From Fibrobacter sp. UWR4 (GTDB lineage Bacteria > Fibrobacterota > Fibrobacteria > Fibrobacterales > Fibrobacteraceae): a DNA stretch of 55,221 bases. Positions 25,557-32,539 of the stretch are shown piece after piece; within the stretch, counting starts at the first letter, position 1, and the number at the start of each line of letters is the position of its first letter. The stretch is taken from positions 1 through 55,221 of the forward strand of contig NZ_QGDU01000025.1 in NCBI RefSeq assembly GCF_003149045.1, read 5' to 3'. The translations under genes and the position numbers were made by a program. The notes below the pieces were generated by a model. It made no database searches, was not told where the DNA came from, and saw only the letters and a program-made list of their open reading frames with translations.

Positions 25557-26220
25557 TCTTCGTTCCTCAAGGTAAGCTCGGACGTTCACAGGTCCTCGCC
25601 CCTTTGGGGCTGCGGATTGTTCACTTACCGACTTACCTTGCTCCACTACGAACTTATTTATATCGTTCGCTATTGTGAATGAACATCAAGAAGCGTCTGG
25701 TTACAGGCGCTTCTTTTGTTTGGCTTAACGACACACCTCCTTCCCCTGCACAATTACTTATACATGCCGTTTTTGCGGTTGTTCGCTCTGCTCTATAAAT
25801 AATCTTCGTTCCTCAAGGTAAGCTCGGACGTTCACAGGTCCTCGCCCCTTTGGGGCTGCGGATTGTTCTCTTACCGACTTACCTTGCTCCACTACGAACT
25901 TATTTATATCGTTCGCTATTGTGAAAGAACATCAAGAAGCGTCTGGTTACAGGCGCTTCTTTTGTTTGGCTTAACGACACACCTCCCTCCCCTACGCAAT
26001 TACTTATACATGCCGTTTTTGCGGTTGTTCGCTCTGCTCTATAAATAATCTTCGCTTCGCAAGATAAGCTCGGACGTCCACAGGTCCTCGACCACTTTGT
26101 GGTCTGCGGATTGTTCACTTACCGACTTATCTTGTTTCGCTACGAACTTATTTATATCGTTCGCTTTTGTGAATGAACTTAAGGAAACGTCTGGCTACAG
26201 GCGTTTCTTTTTTTTGTATA
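25533..26220 (+). repeat. Three tandem copies of a 246-bp structured element
   Basis: Units start at about 25534, 25780 and 26026 (period 246 bp, measured from the repeated TCTGCTCTAT at 25541, 25787 and 26033). Each begins with the last codons of the GH116 gene, so the duplication junction lies inside its 3' end. Each unit folds into a long outer stem (TAAATAA...AAGGTAAG / CTTACCTT...TTATTTA), an inner GC hairpin (GCCCC-TTT-GGGGC) and a terminator-like hairpin (GAAGCGTC / GGCGCTTC plus T-run). Copies 1 and 2 are nearly identical. Copy 3 has diverged with compensatory changes: GGTAAG/CTTACC to GATAAG/CTTATC, the GC hairpin to GACCAC/GTGGTC, and GAAGCG/CGCTTC to GAAACG/CGTTTC. No protein gene is evident. 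Confidence 0.9.
25683..25718 (+). terminator. Terminator hairpin in repeat copy 1 (GH116 gene)
   Basis: AAGAAGCGTC / GGCGCTTCTT with TTTTG lies about 130 nt after the stop codon. Equivalent hairpins occur at about 25932-25962 and 26178-26215 in copies 2 and 3, so the gene is followed by three successive terminators. Confidence 0.75.
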
Positions 26221-26268
26221 GCAAACTTTGGCTTAGCAACTTAATTGTAGTTGAGCTATTTTTTCGGT

Positions 26269-26300
26269 AAAACATCTGGAGAGATCCAGATGTTTTTCTT
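26269..26300 (+). terminator. Additional plus-strand terminator
   Basis: A 10-bp perfect stem (AACATCTGGA / TCCAGATGTT) is followed by TTTCTT, downstream of the 246-bp array. Confidence 0.8.
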
Positions 26301-26309
26301 GTAAAAAGC

Positions 26310-26343
26310 AAAGAGGCGTCTGGGTTTCCAGGCGTCTCTTTTT
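26310..26343. terminator. Terminator of the TIGR02147 operon (bidirectional)
   Basis: Stem AAAGAGGCGTCTGG / CCAGGCGTCTCTTT includes two G-U pairs. T-runs on both strands end the minus-strand operon. Confidence 0.7.
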
Positions 26344-26360
26344 AATGTTGCTTTGGGAGG

Positions 26361-26921
26361 TTATTTCTTAGTTGCGCATCGGGTGGCGATGTCCATGATA
26401 TCTTTCTCCAGCTGATCGGGATTTTCGAAGACTTCCTTCATGAACTTCTTGACAGTGTACTTCTGCTTAATGTTCTGAACAACGCAGGAGCATGCACCGG
26501 AACCTACGCCACCGCCAAGGCATTCCTTGCTAATGGCATTTTCCATTTCCTTGGGGAACTGGGGCGGCAAGCATGTTTCAAGGAGTTCGAATCCTAGCTT
26601 GTTCATCATTTCTTCGTTTTCGCTTTCGTTTAGAAACTTCAGGAGAAGCTGCTGATTCTTGGCAAGACCATCATAGGCACAGCTACAAGTTTTTGCAGCG
26701 CCATCGGCACCCAGCCAGGCAACAGCTTCCGCAGTGCAGGACTGTACGAAATTTTCACGGAACATATCGTTCATCAGGAGCATCTGTACCAAAAACAAGT
26801 CATCTTCAGAAAGTTGAATTTCCTGATTTGTGGACAGATTACTTTGTGCGGATTGAGCGTTCTGTGCGAACGACATTCCCATTACTAGCAGGGGTATTAC
26901 AGCGAGTCTTTTAAAAATCAT
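26361..26921 (-). CDS. Secreted cysteine-rich protein of unknown function
   Basis: A 186-aa protein with a Sec signal peptide (MIFKRLAVIPLLVMGMSFAQ, cleavage near residue 20) and a mostly helical mature part. Two similar cysteine clusters are visible: C..C-x-C around TAEAV...KTCSCAYDGL (about 62-85) and CLGGGVGSGACSCVVQNIKQKY (about 134-155), plus Cys 117 and 182. They look like a duplicated small disulfide-bonded unit. It is the last gene of the operon with the lipoprotein and TIGR02147 genes and overlaps the former by 4 nt (ATGA). I do not recognise a family. The conserved coupling suggests an envelope role with its operon partners. Confidence 0.75.
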   Translation of the reverse strand: MIFKRLAVIPLLVMGMSFAQNAQSAQSNLSTNQEIQLSEDDLFLVQMLLMNDMFRENFVQSCTAEAVAWLGADGAAKTCSCAYDGLAKNQQLLLKFLNESENEEMMNKLGFELLETCLPPQFPKEMENAISKECLGGGVGSGACSCVVQNIKQKYTVKKFMKEVFENPDQLEKDIMDIATRCATKK

Positions 26922-28069
26922 GGCGTATAATATACAAAGTTCACGCCTTCGAACACGATTTTATCCACCTGAAGGAAGGAACCTTCCTGAATGAAAATGC
27001 TAAAGAGGGCAATTTCCTCTGCAACATCACTCCACGACTGCTGATTGACAGAAGGTCTTACGATTTCATCGCCAGTTTTTAGCACGACCTCGGTCCATTC
27101 TTCGGAGGGTTCCACATTCCAGAGCGCCTTATTAAAAGTATTCTCGGCAATCATCTGGCGGTGTTCCAGAGCCAGGGAGAAATTACAGTCGCTTCGATAA
27201 GTAATTCGCACGGCTGTCAAGCCGCTCATGTCAAAGAAGGTCGAATCAGTTCCCAGATGGGATCCCAGAATCACCATGCCGGAATCGCCTACGTCAAAGG
27301 TCGCAGAAAGGAATCGGCCCTGTTCCGCAGAGGAATCCAGAACCGCAGAAAACGGTTCTTTTTCACCAGGTCGCACCCACTTGCTATCCCCAATGGAAGT
27401 AAAATACCAGCCATGGTTCGGATAATATTTGGCCAGGTTATTTAGGCTATCACCATCCTCGAAATCCTCGAAGGTAAATATGCCTGCGCTATCCAGAACT
27501 ATGGAATCAGGTTCCGTCTTAGGAGCAACAAGCAGGGTGTCCACAGCCTCCCCCGCTTCTAAGGACATTTCCGCTATAGAGCTATCCCCAAGCATCAGGC
27601 TAAAGTCACCTGCAGGAACATGGGCAAAAACAAAGGCACCATCCTGGTAAGATGCGGAATAGGGAGTGCCGGAAAGCATCATCTGTAGTTCCATGGCCAA
27701 GGCACTATCGGCACGGACAACCACAGACGCAGACGGAGACAGAGTCACGACGCTATCGTCCACATCAAAATCATTCCAGACCATTAGAGATGAGTCGCTA
27801 CCGGCAATACCTTCTAGGTAGCAATCCTCCGAAGGAGTCTGCAAGTAAGCCATACCAGATTCATCGGTAACGGCGGAGTCCAGCTTGGCAAGGCCAACCC
27901 TGGAATAAAGGTTCACACGGGCGTGAGGCAAAGGCTGCTGGCCATCATCAGCCACACGGAGGGCAATGCCATTCGTAGTCTCGCTGGTAGCGCCTGCAGT
28001 ACTGGATTCAGAGCCCGAGCAGGCCCATACCAACAAGGACGATGTCAAAGCAGCTAGCAGACGTTTCAT
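26918..28069 (-). CDS. Lipoprotein with regulatory-like beta domain and CBM-like C-terminus
   Basis: A 383-aa protein with a lipoprotein signal (SSLLVWAC, Cys 17) and a Ser/Thr linker. A carboxypeptidase-regulatory-like beta domain follows (about 33-100: ALRVADDGQQPLPHARVNLYS...). The C-terminal domain (about 195-380) begins FTFEDFEDGDSLNNLAKYYP and resembles CBM11-like or galactose-binding jelly rolls by pattern, including WYF and a closing VDKIVFEGV. It may bind polysaccharide at the cell surface. Both ends overlap neighbours by 4 nt (ATGA), upstream with the TIGR02147 gene and downstream with the Cys-rich protein. The CBM assignment is tentative. Confidence 0.78.
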   Translation of the reverse strand: MKRLLAALTSSLLVWACSGSESSTAGATSETTNGIALRVADDGQQPLPHARVNLYSRVGLAKLDSAVTDESGMAYLQTPSEDCYLEGIAGSDSSLMVWNDFDVDDSVVTLSPSASVVVRADSALAMELQMMLSGTPYSASYQDGAFVFAHVPAGDFSLMLGDSSIAEMSLEAGEAVDTLLVAPKTEPDSIVLDSAGIFTFEDFEDGDSLNNLAKYYPNHGWYFTSIGDSKWVRPGEKEPFSAVLDSSAEQGRFLSATFDVGDSGMVILGSHLGTDSTFFDMSGLTAVRITYRSDCNFSLALEHRQMIAENTFNKALWNVEPSEEWTEVVLKTGDEIVRPSVNQQSWSDVAEEIALFSIFIQEGSFLQVDKIVFEGVNFVYYTP

Positions 28070-28914
28070 GGTTCATCCTTCTTCATCATGGGGAACATCT
28101 GGAAATTTAGTTGAAAAACACTATCGCATTGTTCAGCCGGCATGGAATTGACCACATTTACGATGGACTTGCGAGCTTCCGCCAGAATGGTTCGAATCTG
28201 TTCGATTTTGGAAGAATCCAGGGCCATTGTCAAGGTACTGATATCCCGACTTTCCTTGGGAATATTTTCGATGGACTGTCGGGCAAGTTCCGTCACGCTT
28301 TTCTGATATTCACTGATGGATGCGCTAAGCCAGTGATCCTGAGTACGTACATGAGTTTCAGAAGGAACGATGCGACCATCAGAGCGAATTTCTGCAAGAC
28401 CTAGCTGGAGAAGAGCGTCCACAGCAGTTGTCACCTGATTGGCGGTAAGCCTGGGAATGCAGGAATTCCCTAATGGGGCTGCATCCTGTTCACCATAATA
28501 TTCATAAACATCCAGGGCGGAACGGATTACCGGGTAAAACCACTGCTGGAAATAGCGATAGCGGGCTTCGTCTAGCATACGGCAGCGAGAAGGTCGCATT
28601 TTCTGCAACGCCTCGAAATGCTTTCGGATATTTTCCGGTGTTTTCGCCTTGCTGTAGGCAACCATCTCCCTAAAGTACTCGGACTTGCCTTCCTTGAAAT
28701 TAAAAAAGGCAATGATGGACTCCACGGAACTTTCGGACAGATGTCTTTTAGACTGTAAAATTTTCAGCAAAAGGCTAGCGTCAATGTCCACAGCAGAAGC
28801 AAACACGCGATAGCTGAAAGACGGATCCAGAGACTTTTCCAATTCGTAGAAATCCCGCAAAAAGACGCGGTAATCCAAGTAATCATATACATTTATTTTA
28901 TTTCTAGCAAACAT
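28066..28914 (-). CDS. TIGR02147/DUF4423 family protein, probable regulator
   Basis: A 282-aa cytoplasmic protein of the TIGR02147 family, a paralogous family of Fibrobacter with DUF4423. The N-terminus (INVYDYLDYRVFLRDFYE, then SYRVFASAVDIDASLLLKILQSKRHLSESSVESIIAFF) resembles a helix-turn-helix. A second winged-helix-like segment lies at about 155-190 (LTANQVTTAVDALLQLGLAEIRSDGRIVPS). In Fibrobacter and Bdellovibrio members lie beside surface protein genes, as here: it leads an operon with a lipoprotein and a secreted protein and is divergent from the GH26 gene. I infer a transcription regulator of those genes. TATTTTTA lies 11 nt upstream of the ATG. Confidence 0.85.
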   Translation of the reverse strand: MFARNKINVYDYLDYRVFLRDFYELEKSLDPSFSYRVFASAVDIDASLLLKILQSKRHLSESSVESIIAFFNFKEGKSEYFREMVAYSKAKTPENIRKHFEALQKMRPSRCRMLDEARYRYFQQWFYPVIRSALDVYEYYGEQDAAPLGNSCIPRLTANQVTTAVDALLQLGLAEIRSDGRIVPSETHVRTQDHWLSASISEYQKSVTELARQSIENIPKESRDISTLTMALDSSKIEQIRTILAEARKSIVNVVNSMPAEQCDSVFQLNFQMFPMMKKDEP

Positions 28915-28917
28915 AAA

Positions 28918-29032
28918 AGTCTCTATAAAAATAGCATTTCTACATATACATCTATATTTATGACAGGAACGAATGTAAAAATTTTAACAATAATGTAGAC
29001 ATTTTTGTCCACACCTTTTTAATAAAGAGACT
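28918..29032. promoter_or_regulatory. Inverted repeat in the TIGR02147/GH26 divergent region
   Basis: AGTCTCT (28918-28924, followed by ATAAAAA) is repeated in inverse at 29026-29032 (AGAGACT, preceded by TTTTTAATAA). The two arms sit near the start of each divergent unit. A small palindrome, AATGTAGACATT, lies between. These are candidate operators for the TIGR02147 protein. Confidence 0.4.
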
Positions 29033-29066
29033 CCCCTTTGGTCCCACAGAGTTTAGTTTAAGGGGA
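29032..29066 (+). promoter_or_regulatory. 5'-UTR hairpin next to the GH26 ribosome site
   Basis: A 7-bp stem (TCCCCTT / AAGGGGA) with a 21-nt loop ends immediately before the Shine-Dalgarno AAAGGAG. The left arm (CTCC) could alternatively pair with GGAG itself, so two competing folds are possible. This is a candidate translational control or mRNA-stabilising stem. Confidence 0.45.
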
Positions 29067-29077
29067 AAGGAGTTCTT

Positions 29078-30733
29078 ATGATTACAATGAAAATCGTTCT
29101 TTCTTTTGGATTGGCAGCAGCAGTTACAGCAAGTGCCGTTCAATACGAAGCGGAATCTGCCACCCTGGGCGGTACCGCAAAGGCAGTCTCCAGCGCAGGT
29201 GCATCGGGTACAGGCTACGCTGACCTGCAGGAAGGTTCCATCACTTTCGCCAATGTCCAGGCAGAAAAAGCCGGAAAATACAGCGTCAAGATCCACTACA
29301 AGGCCGGTGATTACAAGGCTAACTATATTGTGGTAAACGGAGCCACTTCCGGATCCGTGGATTTTAACGCAGCCGCCAATTGGACAGACGTAGAAGCCGT
29401 CGTCACCTTGAAGGCAGGAACCAATTCAATTGCCATTGAAAAGTATTGGGGATGGATTAGCGTGGATTACATAGATGTATCTCCCTACCAGAGCGCCGCT
29501 TTTGACATTAGTGCAGATCCTATAACGCCTAATGCAACAGCAAGCGCCAAGAAGTTGTACAGTTTCCTTCGCGAGAACTTCGGCAAGAAAACGATTAGCG
29601 GCATCATGACTGGCGACATGTCCGGTTACACCAAAGGCGCTGATTTCCGAACTCACGAAGACCCCAAGGACATTTTCACCCGTAGCGGCAAGTATCCTGC
29701 ATTGGTGGGAGTAGACTTCCTGTTTGCAACAGGCCCCAAGGCTTCCGAATCCTGGTATACGGAATACACTGAAAAGGGCATTTCACTCGCAAAGGACTTG
29801 TGGGAACGCGGTGGTATTCCGGCCTTCACTTGGCACTGGAAGGACCCTCTGGACCAGAAGGATGCTTTCTACATCCAGAGCGCAGCAGGCTCTAACGAAT
29901 ATACCGATTTCGACTTTTCCACAGGCTTTAAGCCCGGTACAACCGAATGGAATACCGAAAGTGCAGCCTATAAGGGAATCATCGACGATATCGATCATAT
30001 TGCCGATTACTTCCTGGAATTGCAGGAAGCTGGCGTCGCAGGCATTTTCCGCCCCCTTCACGAAGCTGGCGGTAAGTGGTTCTGGTGGAGCATCAACAGC
30101 GGAGATCAGTTCGCCGCTCTCTACCGCCTGGTATTTGACCGCATGGTAAAGGTCAAGGGCGTTCGCAACATGATCTGGGTATACAATCCCGAAAACAGCA
30201 CCGTCACCAGCTGGGATCCGGGTAGCGAATACTACGACATTCTTTCTATTGACATCTACAACAAAGCCAACGACAACTCCAGCAACGCAGGCGCCTTTGA
30301 AAAGTTCAAGACCGCAAGCGGCGCCAAGAAGATTATTGCCCTCTCCGAAAACGGCCCCATCCCCGACGTGAACAACATGCACGCCGACGAAGCCGTATGG
30401 AGTTGGTGGATGCCCTGGTACGGTTCCTGGAGCGGGACCTGGCCTGGGGAAACATCCAATGCCCTCTGGAAGAGCAACATGGCTGATGAAAGAATCATCA
30501 CCTTGGAAGATATGCCCGGCTGGGGAACTTACACCCCCAGCACCGGAGATTCTCCCCTGCGCTTGACCAAGGACCTTGAATTTAACGGATCTTCTCAAAT
30601 TACGGGCGTTTACAACCTGAAAGGCCATTACATGGGAACCGAAAGTTCCATGAGCAAGTTGCCCCAGGGACGTTACATCGTCCGTAGTCAAAAGGATGGC
30701 AAAACCAATAGTTCTCTCTACATAAAGAAGTAA
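29078..30733 (+). CDS. Secreted CBM-GH26 beta-mannanase
   Basis: A 551-aa exported hydrolase. A signal peptide (1 to about 20) is followed by a CBM6/35-type domain (about 22-137; VQYEAESATL ... WISVDYIDVSPY). The GH26 (beta/alpha)8 domain covers about 150-480. Catalytic residues are E329 (acid/base, in FRPLHEAGGKWFWW) and E424 (nucleophile, in ALSENGP). It should cut beta-1,4-mannan or glucomannan; some GH26 act on mixed-linkage glucan. The C-terminal 60 residues end in GRYIVRSQKDGKTNSSLYIKK-like strands resembling a type IX secretion sorting tail. GGAG lies at good distance from the ATG. A hairpin precedes it and a terminator follows. Confidence 0.92.
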   Translation: MITMKIVLSFGLAAAVTASAVQYEAESATLGGTAKAVSSAGASGTGYADLQEGSITFANVQAEKAGKYSVKIHYKAGDYKANYIVVNGATSGSVDFNAAANWTDVEAVVTLKAGTNSIAIEKYWGWISVDYIDVSPYQSAAFDISADPITPNATASAKKLYSFLRENFGKKTISGIMTGDMSGYTKGADFRTHEDPKDIFTRSGKYPALVGVDFLFATGPKASESWYTEYTEKGISLAKDLWERGGIPAFTWHWKDPLDQKDAFYIQSAAGSNEYTDFDFSTGFKPGTTEWNTESAAYKGIIDDIDHIADYFLELQEAGVAGIFRPLHEAGGKWFWWSINSGDQFAALYRLVFDRMVKVKGVRNMIWVYNPENSTVTSWDPGSEYYDILSIDIYNKANDNSSNAGAFEKFKTASGAKKIIALSENGPIPDVNNMHADEAVWSWWMPWYGSWSGTWPGETSNALWKSNMADERIITLEDMPGWGTYTPSTGDSPLRLTKDLEFNGSSQITGVYNLKGHYMGTESSMSKLPQGRYIVRSQKDGKTNSSLYIKK

Positions 30734-30752
30734 TTCTACTCCCATCCCATAG

Positions 30753-30782
30753 TCGCCGGCCCAATGGTCGGCGATTTTTATT
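30753..30782 (+). terminator. Terminator of the GH26 gene
   Basis: Stem TCGCCG / CGGCGA is followed by TTTTTATTTT. Confidence 0.75.
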
Positions 30783-30823
30783 TTGACGTAATAAAATAAG
30801 GTAGCAAAACCAGCAGTTTTTAC

Positions 30824-30831
30824 TAAATTTG
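30824..30831 (+). promoter_or_regulatory. -10-like TAnnTTTG element, purC
   Basis: TAAATTTG lies 7 nt before the purC ATG. A GGAG in the same stretch could still act as a Shine-Dalgarno sequence. Confidence 0.4.
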
Positions 30832-30838
30832 GAGTACT

Positions 30839-31723
30839 ATGAGCTTAAAATTCGAAACCCCGATTACTGAAGTCCCGCTGTTCCACCAGGGTAAGGTACG
30901 CGATATGTACGACCTGGGCGACAGCTTCCTGATGGTTGCTAGCGACCGTCTTTCCGCCTTTGACGTGGTTCTCCCCACCCCCATTCCGGGTAAGGGCAAG
31001 ATCCTGAACCAGTTGTCCCTCTTCTGGTTCAAGCAGCTTGGCATGAAGAACCACCTGATCACTGCAGACGTGAATGAATATCCGGAAGTGCTGAAGAAGC
31101 ACGCCGACTACCTCCGCGGCCGTTCCATGATCGTGAAGAAGGCTCGCCGTCATTCCGTGGAATGCATCGTCCGCGGTTACATCGTGGGTTCCGGCTGGAA
31201 GGACTACCAGAAGACTGGCCGTATTTGCGGTCACGTTCTCCCGTCCAACCTGCAGCTCTGCCAGAAGCTTGAACAGCCGCTCTACACTCCCAGCACCAAG
31301 CCGGATGTAGGCCACGACGAAAACATCAGCTTCGAACAGACCTTCGACATCGTCGGCGAAAAAGTTGCAACCACCTTGAAGAACATGTCTCTGGACATCT
31401 ACACCAAGGCTCGCGACTATGCAGCATCCAAGGGTATCATCCTGGCTGACACCAAGTTCGAATTCGGTGAAATCGATGGCGAAACCGTCCTGATCGACGA
31501 AGTTCTGACTCCGGACTCCAGCCGTTACTGGCCGGCAGACAAGTACCAGGTCGGCAAGAACCAGGAAAGCTTCGACAAGCAGTACATCCGTGACTGGCTC
31601 GAAACTCTTGACTGGGGCAAGTGCTATCCGGGTCCCGAAATTCCGGCAGACGTGGTGAAGAACACTCTCGACAAGTACATCGAAATCTTCGTACGTCTCA
31701 CTGGCAAGCAGCCTGAGTTGTAA
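30839..31723 (+). CDS. purC: Phosphoribosylaminoimidazole-succinocarboxamide synthase
   Basis: A 294-aa SAICAR synthetase that joins aspartate to CAIR in purine synthesis (ATP-dependent). Family motifs include GKVRDMYDLGD, ASDRLSAFDVVLPTPIPGKG, VECIVRGYIVGSGWKDYQ, ADTKFEFGE and DEVLTPDSSRYWP. The length corresponds to the longer (yeast/Bacteroidetes-like) form of about 290-300 residues rather than the 237-aa E. coli enzyme. It is a single gene between two terminators with no other purine gene nearby. Confidence 0.96.
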   Translation: MSLKFETPITEVPLFHQGKVRDMYDLGDSFLMVASDRLSAFDVVLPTPIPGKGKILNQLSLFWFKQLGMKNHLITADVNEYPEVLKKHADYLRGRSMIVKKARRHSVECIVRGYIVGSGWKDYQKTGRICGHVLPSNLQLCQKLEQPLYTPSTKPDVGHDENISFEQTFDIVGEKVATTLKNMSLDIYTKARDYAASKGIILADTKFEFGEIDGETVLIDEVLTPDSSRYWPADKYQVGKNQESFDKQYIRDWLETLDWGKCYPGPEIPADVVKNTLDKYIEIFVRLTGKQPEL

Positions 31724-31756
31724 ACCGTTCGCGTAGTACGTTAAGTACTCGCTATC

Positions 31757-31788
31757 AAAAAGACCTGTCTTCTAGACAGGTCTTTTTG
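31757..31788. terminator. Bidirectional terminator between purC and ftsE
   Basis: AAAAAGACCTGTC / GACAGGTCTTTTT with a 5-nt loop stands between the convergent genes. Confidence 0.9.
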
Positions 31789-31800
31789 TTTAAACAGCCG

Positions 31801-31824
31801 ATGCTGAGAATTCTCAGCATGACC
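31801..31824. repeat. Dispersed palindrome ending in GCATGACC (copy 2)
   Basis: A perfect 20-bp palindrome (ATGCTGAG-AATT-CTCAGCAT) is followed by GACC just beyond the ftsE stop. It has the same layout as 2668-2691. Confidence 0.55.
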
Positions 31825-31828
31825 GCAA

Positions 31829-32518
31829 TTAAAGAATATCACGATTAAGCAGTTCGCCGTGATCCAAGGTCAGGCGGCGAAAGGGACTGTTCATATAGAA
31901 ATCAGGATTATGGGTAGCCATCAGAACGGTAGTACCGCGAGCGTTGATTTCCTTGAAAATCTTGAATACTTCCTCGGCGTTTTTCGGGTCCAAGTTACCA
32001 GTAGGTTCGTCCGCCAGGAGAAGGTAGGGATTATGCACCATGGCGCGGGCAATGGCCACACGTTGCTGTTCACCGCCAGACAGAGTGTAAGGCATAGCAA
32101 AGCGTTTCTGGCTAATTCCAACAAGTGCAAGAGCATCGAACACAGCGGCGTTAATGGTCTTAGTAGGAGCACCTACAATGCGAAGGGCCAAGGCCACATT
32201 TTCAAACACATTGCGATCCGGCAACAGCTTGAAATCCTGGAAGATAATGCCCATCTTGCGACGTAGGGACTGAATATACTTGTCAGCAGTATTCTTGCTA
32301 TCGTAAAGGCAATCTTCGGTGAACTTCACCATGACCTGACCGCCACGCTCCACGTCAGGACGTTCGTCCATATAAATTAACTTCAGGAGCGTAGACTTAC
32401 CTGCACCAGAGTGACCCGTCAGGAAAACGAACTCCCCTTTACGGATACGGAAGGAAACGTTGGAAAGAGCCTTCCAATTTTCCTCGTAAGATTTGGTGAC
32501 ATGGTTAAAGTGAATCAT
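31829..32518 (-). CDS. ftsE: FtsE-like ABC transporter ATPase
   Basis: A 229-aa ATP-binding protein. It has Walker A GHSGAGKST, Q-loop FQDFKLLPDRNVFENV, signature LSGGEQQRVAIARA, Walker B LLLADEPTGNLD and the H-loop in TVLMATHNPDF. The sequence around FVFLTGHSGAGKSTLLKLIY and MGIIFQDFKLLPDRNV is that of FtsE, which with membrane partner FtsX activates peptidoglycan hydrolases at the septum. No ftsX follows: the next gene is convergent purC. It is 21 nt downstream of the SurA gene, so it appears to belong to an envelope-biogenesis operon. A LolD-type function is a less likely alternative. Confidence 0.85.
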   Translation of the reverse strand: MIHFNHVTKSYEENWKALSNVSFRIRKGEFVFLTGHSGAGKSTLLKLIYMDERPDVERGGQVMVKFTEDCLYDSKNTADKYIQSLRRKMGIIFQDFKLLPDRNVFENVALALRIVGAPTKTINAAVFDALALVGISQKRFAMPYTLSGGEQQRVAIARAMVHNPYLLLADEPTGNLDPKNAEEVFKIFKEINARGTTVLMATHNPDFYMNSPFRRLTLDHGELLNRDIL

Positions 32519-32539
32519 GACGCAGCAGAGCCCCTATGA

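Noticed and set aside
22404-25646. A 1080-codon open frame on the minus strand opposite the GH116 gene
   Set aside because: It is a shadow caused by strong codon bias of the plus-strand gene: no family resemblance, no ribosome site, and the plus frame has clear GH116 motifs.
25863-26048. A 61-codon frame in repeat copy 2 ending in the same residues as the GH116 protein
   Set aside because: It relies on a TTG start, and the equivalent frame in copy 1 is stopped; the shared tail only reflects the duplicated 3' end of the gene.
25533-26220. CRISPR array
   Set aside because: The period is 246 bp with the entire unit conserved, with no short repeats separated by unique spacers and no cas genes nearby.
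29833-29838. TGGCAC in the GH26 gene as a sigma-54 -24 element
   Set aside because: There is no TTGC at the required 5-nt spacing and it lies inside a coding region.
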